This document shows positions 44,224-52,251 of a DNA stretch of 64,000 bases, in pieces. This DNA comes from Phyllobacterium phragmitis (GTDB taxonomy: Bacteria > Pseudomonadota > Alphaproteobacteria > Rhizobiales > Rhizobiaceae): NCBI RefSeq assembly GCF_002980495.1, contig NZ_PVBR01000003.1, forward strand, positions 248,001 through 312,000, given 5' to 3'. The first letter of the stretch is position 1. Every line of letters begins with the position of its first letter. The position numbers and the translations under genes are program-made. The notes beneath the pieces were generated by a model. The model did no database searches, was not told the origin of the DNA, and saw only the letters and a program-made list of their open reading frames with translations.

Positions 44224-45090
44224 CTAGGCCTGATTTTCCAAAGCTTCGAAAACGAGAGCAATGAGCCGCCCGGCCGGCGAGTTTCGCGGCCATAGCATGC
44301 CCACCTCTCTCGAAACGGCTTTCATCGGCAGTTCCAGACGCACGACGTTCATCGTCTGCTGCCATGGCGTCGACCAGTCCGGCACCAGCGACACGCCCAG
44401 ACCGTTGCCCACCATAACCGCAATGGCTTCGAGAGAATCAAGCTCAAGCCATTCGCGCGGACGAATGCCACTGTTGCGCAGATACTGCTCGGCTAACCTG
44501 CCGCCCCAGTTATTGCGGTCATAGCGTATAAATGGCATTTCCCGAAGGAGGTAGTGAGGTGCATCCATCGCCGCCTTCTCCGGAGTCATCAGGACTAGGC
44601 GTTCGGACCGAAGCAGCTTCCAATTGAAGGTCTTGACGATGGGGAAAGGTGGCCGCACCAAAATGGCCGCGTCGATTTTCTCGTCCATCAGGCCCTGGTA
44701 AAGATCAGCTGACGTCCCTGGGAGCAGAAAGACCTCGACGTCGGGCATGGTGTCAAAAACGTGCCGTAGCGCAGGTGGCAACAGCCCCGTTAGGGCAGTC
44801 GAGATCGCGCCAAGGCGCAATTCACCAGACGGAAGATCATGATGGGCCAGGCCGCGCAAGTGGCGCACTTCCGACAAGATGCGTCGACTATGATCGAGGA
44901 TTGCATGGCCCGCTTCTGTCGGTTTGACCCGACGGCCCGCTCGCATGAGCAATGATACACCAATTTCGTCTTCCAACGCCTGCATGCGCTGCGCCACGGC
45001 CGCCGGTGTGATACCGAGCCGTCGTGAGGCCTCGGCTAGTGAACCATGCTCCGCAACAATCAGGAAGGTTTCGAGAAAACGGGTCTCCAT
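44224..45090 (-). CDS. LysR-family transcriptional regulator
   Basis: A 288-residue LysR protein: N-terminal helix-turn-helix FLIVAEHGSLAEASRRLGIT and PAAVAQRMQALEDEIGV, then a two-lobed effector domain with GELRLGAISTALTGLLPP and the C-terminal GNGLGVSLVPDW. ATG 45090 gives METRFLETF, the usual LysR opening; the open frame begins 27 bases earlier. It is divergent from the cobalamin-riboswitch operon but separated by the riboswitch leader, so a role in that operon is not implied. No target gene is adjacent on its own side. Confidence 0.87.
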   Translation of the reverse strand: METRFLETFLIVAEHGSLAEASRRLGITPAAVAQRMQALEDEIGVSLLMRAGRRVKPTEAGHAILDHSRRILSEVRHLRGLAHHDLPSGELRLGAISTALTGLLPPALRHVFDTMPDVEVFLLPGTSADLYQGLMDEKIDAAILVRPPFPIVKTFNWKLLRSERLVLMTPEKAAMDAPHYLLREMPFIRYDRNNWGGRLAEQYLRNSGIRPREWLELDSLEAIAVMVGNGLGVSLVPDWSTPWQQTMNVVRLELPMKAVSREVGMLWPRNSPAGRLIALVFEALENQA

Positions 45091-45231
45091 AGCAAGGTTT
45101 CCTATCGATTGAGGCAATCAAAAGCCATATTTTTCTTCGCGCCCGCTTCCCGGTTGACGGACCGCAGCGACACTTATTGCCAATGCGCTCCGACGCCGGC
45201 TTGACGAATCTATCAACTCACGCCTAACTGG

Positions 45232-45412
45232 CTGCGACGGTTCCCCGTAAGGGGATCAAAAGGGAACGCGGTGCGGGCTTTGAGCCCTATGCCGCGGCTG
45301 CCCCCGCAACTGTAAGCGGTTAGTTTCTCGTCATATTGCCACTGGGCCAGCGGTCCTGGGAAGGCGACGAGAAACGACGAGCCGTGAGCCAGGAGACCTG
45401 CCGTCAGCCGTA
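45232..45412 (+). promoter_or_regulatory. Cobalamin (AdoCbl-type) riboswitch
   Basis: The conserved blocks appear in order: a paired GGTTCCCC / GGGAACGCGGTG element, GCCGCGGCTGCCCCCGCAACTGTAAGCGG, and the B12 box AGCCAGGAGACCTGCCGTC near 45388-45406. It ends about 115 bases before the TonB receptor start. Binding of a cobalamin should reduce expression of the receptor and the following ABC genes. The remaining bases to 45524 probably form the expression platform, with a TGCAC/GTGCA pair around 45422 and 45463. Confidence 0.95.
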
Positions 45413-45524
45413 GTCACGCGCGTGCACATTGGGCGGGGTGTCCTGATGAAAGGCAGATTTCCGTGCAAATGCATGGGAAGACTGTGTTCGCGGTGACGTG
45501 CAACACGTACCGCTGGACCACGCA

Positions 45525-47714
45525 ATGTCTTCTCAAAGTTCTATTTCGCGCAAAGCCGTTGATCGCATCTTTCTTCCGCAGCCATCGATCCGTCATGAAA
45601 TTCTCCTCGCGGGTGTCGGATTTCTGTCGCTCTCAAGTGGCGTTGCCTTCGGACAAGGTGTTTCGGATGATCCCTCGACGGAGATACTGCTCGATCCCAT
45701 CACCATCACGGCCACGGATCAGCGAGGCGACGTGGGGCCGGACCTCGACCGAAAGTCCAATGCGGGAAGCCGGCTCGGCCTGACGGCGCGCCAGACGCCG
45801 GCCAGCGTGGAGATCATCGATGGCGAGACGATCCGCCAGCGTGGCCAGATGGATGTGAACCAGGCGATCGTCCGCAACGGCATCGGCATCAATTTCATGG
45901 GCTCTCCGGGCAATGGCGGCACGTCGCTCGGTATGCGCGGCTTCACCGGCCACGGCTCGGTGACGCGGCTCTATGATGGCGTGAAGCTCTATCCGGGGTC
46001 AGGCACCATCACTTTTCCCTTCGATAGCTGGACAGTGGGCCGGATCGAGATCCTGCACGGGCCCGCCTCGGTGCTCTACGGCGAAGGCGCAATTGGCGGC
46101 GCAATCAACATCGTGCCGAAGAAGCCGCTCACCGACAGAAGCCGCAACGAGATCCGCACGATGATCGGCACCGATGGCCAGAAGGGCATCGCCATTGGCA
46201 GTGCCGGCCCGATCGACGAGCGCTTCGCCTATACTCTCGACATCAGCGGCAAGGGTTCTGATGGCTGGATGGAACGTGGCGATGCATCGAGCCTTGCCGT
46301 ATCGGGCGCGTTGAGGTGGCAGGCCAATGACGAACTGGCGCTGACCTTTTCCCACGATCACGGCTACAACAAGCCATCTGCCTATTTCGGCACGCCGCTG
46401 ATCGAAGGCCGGCTCGATGAACGGCTGCGGCGCGAGAATTATAACGTCACCGATTCCCTGGTACGCTTCCGCGATCACCTTACCCAGCTCAAGGCCGAAT
46501 GGACGCCGAACGAGACCCTGTCGATAAACTCCACCACCTATTATCTGTCGAGCGACCGCGACTGGCGCAATGTCGAAAGCTACCTCTACCGGCCGCAGAC
46601 CAGGGACATCCTGCGCGATAGCTATATCGCGATCAACCATCGGCACGAGCAGGTCGGCAACCGGACCGATTTGACATTCGAGAGCCGGTTCGCAGGCATG
46701 GAGAACCGGACCGTCGTCGGTTTCGACGTCAACCACATTCGTTTCAGCAATTCCAACAACTCGCCCTATTCGGGACAGTCCGTGGTCGATCCGATTGATT
46801 TCGACCCAGGCCATTTCATCAGCCCAGACCCGTTCCGCACCACGCTCGACAGCACGACGCTGCAATATTCGCTGTTTGCCGACAATCGGCTGGCGATCAA
46901 CGATCAATGGTCGGTTGTCGCGGGTTTCCGCTATGACGATCCCCGCCTGAAGCGCACCAATCCGCAGACCGGTGCGCGCTTCAGCCGCGATCTCGATTCA
47001 TTCAACTGGCGCATCGGGGCGGTCTACACGCCCGTGCCGGACCTTGCCTTCTTCGCGCAATATTCCCAGGCGTCCGAACCGATCGGCAGCATGCTGTCGC
47101 TGTCGGACGCGCAGCGCGACTATGCCCTGCCGCGCGGCGAGCAATATGAGGCCGGCGTCAAATTCAGCTTCCTTGATGGCCGTGCCGACGCCACGCTCTC
47201 GGCCTACCACATCCGCAAGAAAGATGTCCTGGCGCGCGACCCGGACAATCCAACGATCATTCGCCAGATCGGTTTGCAATCCTCGCAAGGCATCGAAGTC
47301 GCGCTCGGCCTCGATATCGGCGATGAATGGCGCGTCGAGGCCAACGGCACGATACTGAGCGCTCAATTCGATGATTATCTCCAGGCCGGCGGCGATTTTT
47401 CCAGCAACACGCCGCCCAACGTGCCGCGGCAGGCGGCAAACCTCTTCGCGAGTTGGGCCTTTGCGGAGGACTGGCAGGTGTTCGGTGGCCTCCACTATGC
47501 CGGCCAAGTCTATACCGACGATGCCAACACGAAAACGCGGCCAAGCTATCTGACTGTCGATGCCGGCCTGCAATGGCGACCGACGGAGACAGCGACGATC
47601 GAGCTGAACGTCTACAATCTGTTCGACGAGATCTATGCCACGTCCGGCGGCGCGACGCAGTGGCTGGTGGCACCACCGCGCTCGGCGACATTGTCGGCCC
47701 GGTTCACGTTTTAA
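45525..47714 (+). CDS. TonB-dependent outer-membrane receptor under cobalamin riboswitch control
   Basis: A 729-residue receptor. An N-terminal signal sequence (about residues 24-44, LLAGVGFLSLSSGVAFGQG) is followed by the TonB box region ITITATD and a plug domain with RQTPASVEIIDGETI, GMRGFTG and the conserved GPASVLYGEGAIGGAINIV. The barrel ends in SATLSARFTF, with a terminal phenylalanine as expected for outer-membrane insertion. The riboswitch makes cobalamin or a related corrinoid the likely ligand, although the plug resembles ferrisiderophore receptors too. ATG 45525 is preferred; a GTG at 45498 is an alternative. The ABC genes follow at once. Confidence 0.88.
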   Translation: MSSQSSISRKAVDRIFLPQPSIRHEILLAGVGFLSLSSGVAFGQGVSDDPSTEILLDPITITATDQRGDVGPDLDRKSNAGSRLGLTARQTPASVEIIDGETIRQRGQMDVNQAIVRNGIGINFMGSPGNGGTSLGMRGFTGHGSVTRLYDGVKLYPGSGTITFPFDSWTVGRIEILHGPASVLYGEGAIGGAINIVPKKPLTDRSRNEIRTMIGTDGQKGIAIGSAGPIDERFAYTLDISGKGSDGWMERGDASSLAVSGALRWQANDELALTFSHDHGYNKPSAYFGTPLIEGRLDERLRRENYNVTDSLVRFRDHLTQLKAEWTPNETLSINSTTYYLSSDRDWRNVESYLYRPQTRDILRDSYIAINHRHEQVGNRTDLTFESRFAGMENRTVVGFDVNHIRFSNSNNSPYSGQSVVDPIDFDPGHFISPDPFRTTLDSTTLQYSLFADNRLAINDQWSVVAGFRYDDPRLKRTNPQTGARFSRDLDSFNWRIGAVYTPVPDLAFFAQYSQASEPIGSMLSLSDAQRDYALPRGEQYEAGVKFSFLDGRADATLSAYHIRKKDVLARDPDNPTIIRQIGLQSSQGIEVALGLDIGDEWRVEANGTILSAQFDDYLQAGGDFSSNTPPNVPRQAANLFASWAFAEDWQVFGGLHYAGQVYTDDANTKTRPSYLTVDAGLQWRPTETATIELNVYNLFDEIYATSGGATQWLVAPPRSATLSARFTF

Positions 47715-47715
47715 G

Positions 47716-48501
47716 ATGACGGCGCTCGGCCTTCAGATCAGGCAGGTTGCCTGGGGTCCCTCCCCCGGACGGCGCATCATCGCGGATGTCAGCTTCGATG
47801 TCGCGCCAGGGGCGATCACGGCGATCGTCGGGGCGAACGGTGCGGGCAAGTCGACGTTGTTGCGTTGCATTTACAGGACGTATCGGCCACAGGCCGGAGA
47901 GGTTCTGCTCGACGGTGTCGACATCTGGAAAATGCGGCCGCGGGAGGCGGCATGCAAGATCGCAGCGGTGCTTCAGGAAACGCCGTCGGATTTTCCCTTT
48001 ACCGTTCGCGAGGTGATCGCGATGGGCCGGATGCCTCACCTGACAGGCCTGTTTGCCGCCTCGTCGCGCGATGAGGCGATTATCGAGACGATGATTGAGC
48101 GTCTCGAACTGGAGAGGCTGGCCGATCAGCCTTTTGCGGTCATCTCGGGCGGTGAGAGACAGCGAGCGCTTCTTGCCCGCGCGCTGGTGCAGCAACCGGG
48201 GCTCCTGGTGCTCGACGAGCCGACCAATCATCTCGACATCCGCCACCAGCTGGAAATCCTGCACATACTGCGTGGGCTCGGCGTCACCGTTCTCACCACG
48301 CTCCACGATCTGACGCTCGCAGCCGCCATCGCCGACCAGATCATCGTCATGCGCGCCGGGCGCGTCATCGCCGCAGGCGCGCCGGGCGAAGCTTTGACCC
48401 CATCCGTCATTCGCTCGGCCTTCAATGTCGATGCGACCATCAACGGCCAGGACGGGGAGATGCGCTTCGCCTTCCGCCTTCCCGAAAGGAGCACTCCATG
48501 A
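47716..48501 (+). CDS. ABC transporter ATP-binding protein, BtuD/FecE-like
   Basis: A 261-residue ATPase of the iron-siderophore/B12 family: Walker A VGANGAGKST, signature ISGGERQRALLARAL, Walker B LLVLDEPTNHLDI and a switch histidine in TTLHDLTLA. It drives import through the FecCD-type permease encoded two genes later. The ATG lies one base after the receptor stop (TAAGATG), so translation is probably by reinitiation. Position in a cobalamin-riboswitch operon points to corrinoid transport. Confidence 0.9.
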   Translation: MTALGLQIRQVAWGPSPGRRIIADVSFDVAPGAITAIVGANGAGKSTLLRCIYRTYRPQAGEVLLDGVDIWKMRPREAACKIAAVLQETPSDFPFTVREVIAMGRMPHLTGLFAASSRDEAIIETMIERLELERLADQPFAVISGGERQRALLARALVQQPGLLVLDEPTNHLDIRHQLEILHILRGLGVTVLTTLHDLTLAAAIADQIIVMRAGRVIAAGAPGEALTPSVIRSAFNVDATINGQDGEMRFAFRLPERSTP

Positions 48502-49448
48502 AGCTGTCTGCCGCTTCTTTTTCCGCACTCGCATCATTGCTTGCAACCATATCTCCTGCTGCGGCCTTTCCGGTCACGGTCGAAAGCTGTGGCCGGCAAT
48601 TGACGGTCGAGGCGCCGCCCAGGCGCGCCGTCTCCTATGGTTCCAACCTCACCGAGATCATGCTTGCGCTGGGGCTCGAAGACCGCATGGCCGGCTTCAT
48701 CGGCCAGGGCGACCGGCTGCGGGCCTCGGCCGTCGCCGATTTCCCGGCGATCGCCGGCTTGCCCGAGTTGCAGCGCAGCTATCCATCGCTGGAGGTTTTC
48801 CTCGAGAAGGAAATCGACTTCTATTTCGCAGGATGGAGCTATGGTATGCGGGTGGGCGGTGAGGTCACGCCCGAGACGCTTGGCACATACGGTATTCCCG
48901 TCTACGAACTGTCGGAATCTTGCGTCCGGCTGGGCCGGACGACACCCCCGACATTCGACTACCTCTATCGCGACCTGGAAAATCTGGCGGCGATCTTCGG
49001 CGTTCCCGAGCGCGCCGCGACCCTTGTCGCTGACTACAAAAAACGCATCGCAGCGGTTCAGACCGCGGTCCGCGGCAAGGAACGCCCCGATGTCTTCATC
49101 TATGATTCCGGCGAACGCGCGCCTTTCACCGCCGGCGGCTATTCCATGCCGCAGGCGATCATCAACGCTGCTGGTGGCATCAACATCTTTGCGGATTCCG
49201 CGTCGAGCTGGATCCGGGTCGACTGGGAAACCATGATCGACCGCAACCCTTCCGCGATCGTCATCGTCGACTATGGCGAGATCACCGCCGCGCAGAAGAT
49301 CGCCTTTCTGAAGCGCATCCCAGCCTTCGCCAATGTCGATGCGATCCGCAACGAGCGGTTCCTCGTCCTGAGCTATGATGACCTGACACCCGGTCCCCGC
49401 AACATATCGGCCGCCGAGCGGCTGGCCGAGTTCCTGCATGACGACTGA
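48498..49448 (+). CDS. Periplasmic corrinoid/siderophore binding protein, BtuF-like
   Basis: A 316-residue class III binding protein with a signal peptide ending at SPAAAFPV (residue 24). Features of the family are PPRRAVSYGSNLTEIMLALGL at the start of lobe 1, the long backbone helix around YRDLENLAAIFGVPERAA, and lobe 2 with DVFIYDSGE and AIINAAGGINIFAD. It overlaps the ATPase gene by four bases (ATGA) and the permease gene by eleven. It captures the ligand released by the TonB receptor. Confidence 0.88.
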   Translation: MKLSAASFSALASLLATISPAAAFPVTVESCGRQLTVEAPPRRAVSYGSNLTEIMLALGLEDRMAGFIGQGDRLRASAVADFPAIAGLPELQRSYPSLEVFLEKEIDFYFAGWSYGMRVGGEVTPETLGTYGIPVYELSESCVRLGRTTPPTFDYLYRDLENLAAIFGVPERAATLVADYKKRIAAVQTAVRGKERPDVFIYDSGERAPFTAGGYSMPQAIINAAGGINIFADSASSWIRVDWETMIDRNPSAIVIVDYGEITAAQKIAFLKRIPAFANVDAIRNERFLVLSYDDLTPGPRNISAAERLAEFLHDD

Positions 49449-50508
49449 GACAGCTCTTCGCAATGAAGCTACATCTGCCAGACTGACGCTGCGCTCCAAG
49501 ATGGCGCTGCTGCTCGCCGCCGGCCTCACGCTACTCTTTCTAGCTGTAACCCTGTCGATCAGCCTGGGCTCGGCCCGCATTCCGTTCGCCACGGTCTGGT
49601 CGATCGCGTTGCACCGGATTGGCCCCGATCTGATCGAACCCTTCTGGAACGCCGGCCGCGAGAACATCGTCTGGAACCTGCGCTTTCCCCGCGCGCTGCT
49701 CGCCGCCATCGTCGGCGCGGGGCTTGGCATGGCCGGCGCGGCGATTCAGGGAACGACACGCAATCCGCTAGCCGATCCTCATCTGCTCGGCGTCTCGGCT
49801 GGAGCGGCGCTGGGAGCGAATGTCGCGATCCTGCTTGTCGGCAACGTCTTCGGTCCCGCAACCGTGCCGCTCTTCGCCTTCGCGGGCGCGCTCTTCGCCA
49901 CGGCGCTGATCATCGGCATCGCCGGCCTGTCGCCCGGCACCGACAGAACGCAACTCGTGCTGGCCGGCGTCGCGATCTCCTTCATCATCTCTGCTGCGGC
50001 CAATCTGGTCATCATGTTCGCCGACCCGCGCGCCATCGCGAGCGTCATCTTCTGGATGATGGGCGGTTTCGGCCTGGCGCAATGGAGCAATCTTCTCTTT
50101 CCGCTCACGGCGCTCATCATCGCCGGCTTCGTGTTCATCATCAATGCAAGGTCGCTCAACGCGCTGGCCATGGGCGATGAGAGCGCAACGACGCTTGGCG
50201 TGCCGGTGACGCGCTTGCGGCTCATCCTGATCGTTGCAAGCGCCTTCATAACCGGCGTGCTCGTGGCATTTTCCGGCATGATCGGCTTCGTCGGCCTGAT
50301 GATGCCGCATATCGCGCGCCTTCTCGTCGGCGGTGACAATCGCCTTGTCCTGCCCGCAAGCGCAGTGCTCGGCGCGATCTTCCTCGTCCTGGCCGACATC
50401 ATCGCGCGAACCCTGACCGCACCGAACGACATACCGATCGGCATCGTCACCGGTTTCATCGGCGGGCTCTTTTTCCTCGCAATGCTTGTCAGACGCCGGT
50501 CCCCATGA
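49438..50508 (+). CDS. FecCD-family ABC permease, BtuC-like
   Basis: A 356-residue permease with about ten membrane helices and the FecCD motifs RFPRALLAAIVGAGLGMAGA, GTTRNPLADPHLLGVSAGAA and GMIGFVGLMMPHIARLLVGG. These contact the BtuF-like and BtuD-like partners. It is the last gene of the riboswitch operon. Two copies should form the channel. A coding remnant of another family begins eight bases after its stop. Confidence 0.92.
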   Translation: MTTETALRNEATSARLTLRSKMALLLAAGLTLLFLAVTLSISLGSARIPFATVWSIALHRIGPDLIEPFWNAGRENIVWNLRFPRALLAAIVGAGLGMAGAAIQGTTRNPLADPHLLGVSAGAALGANVAILLVGNVFGPATVPLFAFAGALFATALIIGIAGLSPGTDRTQLVLAGVAISFIISAAANLVIMFADPRAIASVIFWMMGGFGLAQWSNLLFPLTALIIAGFVFIINARSLNALAMGDESATTLGVPVTRLRLILIVASAFITGVLVAFSGMIGFVGLMMPHIARLLVGGDNRLVLPASAVLGAIFLVLADIIARTLTAPNDIPIGIVTGFIGGLFFLAMLVRRRSP

Positions 50509-50515
50509 ACTTGCA

Positions 50516-50656
50516 GTGCCGGGAATTGACCTTGCGCTCGCCTCGGAGATTGACGAGTTCAAAGGGGCTTGGCGAGCGCTGGGTACGCTCGCGCCAGAAC
50601 GCCTATCGGCTCTGCGCCGCGTTGCGATCATCGAGAGCATTGGCTCCTCCATATGA
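50516..50656 (+). pseudogene. N-terminal remnant of a Fic-family protein
   Basis: A 46-codon frame reads LASEIDEFKGAWRAL, LAPERLSALRRVA and IIESIGSS before a stop. Full Fic-domain proteins of this subgroup continue the same segment as IESIGSSTRIEG and then the Fic core with HPFxxGNGRxxR, none of which is present downstream. The relic is therefore truncated exactly inside a conserved motif. Fic proteins AMPylate targets, often as toxins; this copy cannot be active. Confidence 0.6.
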
Positions 50657-50805
50657 ACCGCCGCTCTGTGGAGCCACCCTCAGTCGCAAGATGCACAAGA
50701 TTAGCTCGGAACTAAGACCGTATGATCCGAGGATTTGTATCCCACGTCGAAGATCAAGGGGGGGGTCTGACCAGAGTTTGAAATACGGCTTATTGCTACG
50801 CAGTG

Positions 50806-51083
50806 CTAACGGGTAGAATTCACCAATGGGTCAGCCTTCCCCATACCGCGAGGTGAGGCCAAGCGCTTCCGATAAGGGTATCCACCGCCGATCGGCGCCC
50901 ACCGGATGATGTCCCGCAGGTGTTTAATTTCACAGATGCCGGTGGCCAACATCTGGCGATAAAAGAAATGTAATGAAAGCTTGTTTTCCTCCTCGAAGCT
51001 CTCCGCTTCTTTCCGGCAAAGGCATAACCGGTAGGTTTTGTCGTAGAATGGCGCGGTGATACAGCGTAATGTTGTTCAGCCAT
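50806..51083 (-). pseudogene. Possible frameshifted small gene of unknown family
   Basis: An ATG at 51083 has a strong GGGGAGGAG site, but its own frame (MAEQHYAVSPRH...) soon becomes Ser/Arg-rich. A second frame covering about 51072-50806 is much more protein-like (APFYDKTYRLCLC, EAESFEEENKLSLHFFYRQM, CEIKHLRDIIRWAPI) but lacks a start. One explanation is a gene with an early frameshift. No family was recognised, and the call is tentative. Confidence 0.3.
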
Positions 51084-51251
51084 AAGTGCTCCTCCCCGCT
51101 CGTGGCGGTCTGTGTCGGGTGTGCTTTTATTGTTTATTGAATGAGGCCGATCAATTCAGTTATCCACAGGAATAATAAATTATTTTTTCTTGGGGTTGGA
51201 CGAACCCATAAATAACGTGCAGTATTATTCCACTGATGTTCCATCAGGTCT

Positions 51252-51302
51252 GAGGCCCGGCACCCACCCGCAGCTAACGCACTCCAGCCGGGCCTCTTTA
51301 TT
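51252..51302 (+). terminator. Long-loop hairpin followed by a T-rich run, orphan terminator or small RNA end
   Basis: GAGGCCCGGC (51252-51261) is perfectly inverted as GCCGGGCCTC (51287-51296) with a 25-base loop, followed by TTTATT. No gene ends just upstream on the plus strand. It may terminate an unannotated small RNA in the AT-rich interval, which holds no other recognisable feature between 51084 and 51543. Confidence 0.5.
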
Positions 51303-51543
51303 CTTCCATGAAGAATGAAAATTTGGAAACGAGCGGACTAAATTGCCCACCAATGTTGTTCACCTCATTGGCGAACCATGAGTAATTCAGGTGGATTCTG
51401 GGGTGAAATGAACAATAATTATATGCGATGTCGAGCAGTTTAAATATTTCTTAACTTGTATGGAACTTTAAATCTGACTTATCTGAGCATATCGTTTATA
51501 GTAACGTCAGAATCACGTATATCTCTACTATTGGCAGCCGCGG

Positions 51544-51828
51544 ATGAAATGGAATAATCCTATCGCTATCCATGTGTCTGATTTGTATTACAGCATTACC
51601 AGTACCCGTGATGCTGAAAGCTTCATACTTGGACACTGGTTCCTCTTCAAGAACGAGACCCTGAACGCCACAGTCATGGCATGCCTTCTGAGTTGGGACG
51701 GCAATGTTGAACTGGCGGAGCGCGCCCGGCACCATTTTGTCGAGGCGGCTCGCTCGGCGGGTATTTTGATATGCGATGGGGGCCAGACGCACCATGCTGC
51801 AATCACAATGCAAAAGGTAGCGGCGTGA
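51544..51828 (+). CDS. DUF982-family small protein
   Basis: A 94-residue protein matching the DUF982 pattern found almost only in Rhizobiales: an opening WNNPIAIHVSDLYYSITSTR, a central aliphatic helix LNATVMACLLSWDGNV and the ending RHHFVEAARSAGILI. Function is unknown; rhizobial genomes typically carry many copies. The ribosome binding site is weak (GCAGCCGCGG). It lies in an AT-rich stretch unlike its neighbours, consistent with acquired or decaying DNA. Confidence 0.78.
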   Translation: MKWNNPIAIHVSDLYYSITSTRDAESFILGHWFLFKNETLNATVMACLLSWDGNVELAERARHHFVEAARSAGILICDGGQTHHAAITMQKVAA

Positions 51829-51914
51829 ACCGTGGGGGCATCGTCGGTCAATGCTTATGCGCCGGGAGCGTTGCGCGGCGATGACCCGTTCATTGGTGCC
51901 GTATTTGATGAGCC

Positions 51915-52169
51915 CTACACCATGACTGCAAGGGTGTGTCCCTGCGTAGGTCGTATTCCCTTCATCTCAAGCGGCAGATGGTCAAACCGCGCCTTCATGA
52001 TCTGCGCCACCCTGGGGCCTTCTGACCACATAGCGAGCCCGCGCACCTCGTAGACGGCTGGATGACCGTCGCCTTTTATTTGATCCGGAAGCGGCACCGC
52101 GCAGAGATCAAATATTCGTGTCTCGGCGCGAGTAAAGAGTAGCGACCGAAGAAGAGACGAGTCTATCAT
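51915..52169 (-). CDS. Hypothetical protein (84 aa)
   Basis: An 84-residue frame with a good ribosome binding site (CCAGGAG seven bases before ATG 52169). The product is balanced in composition (FDLCAVPLPDQIKGDGHP, VYEVRGLAMWSEGPRV) and looks like a real small protein, but no family was recognised. It follows poxB on the same strand, 82 bases after its stop, and could be co-transcribed. Confidence 0.5.
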   Translation of the reverse strand: MIDSSLLRSLLFTRAETRIFDLCAVPLPDQIKGDGHPAVYEVRGLAMWSEGPRVAQIMKARFDHLPLEMKGIRPTQGHTLAVMV

Positions 52170-52251
52170 TCCCGTACTCCTGGGTGTTGATTTGCGCGAT
52201 CTCGAGGGCATCTACTTAGCGTCTTGCGCTTGAAGCCATGCCAGCAATCTT

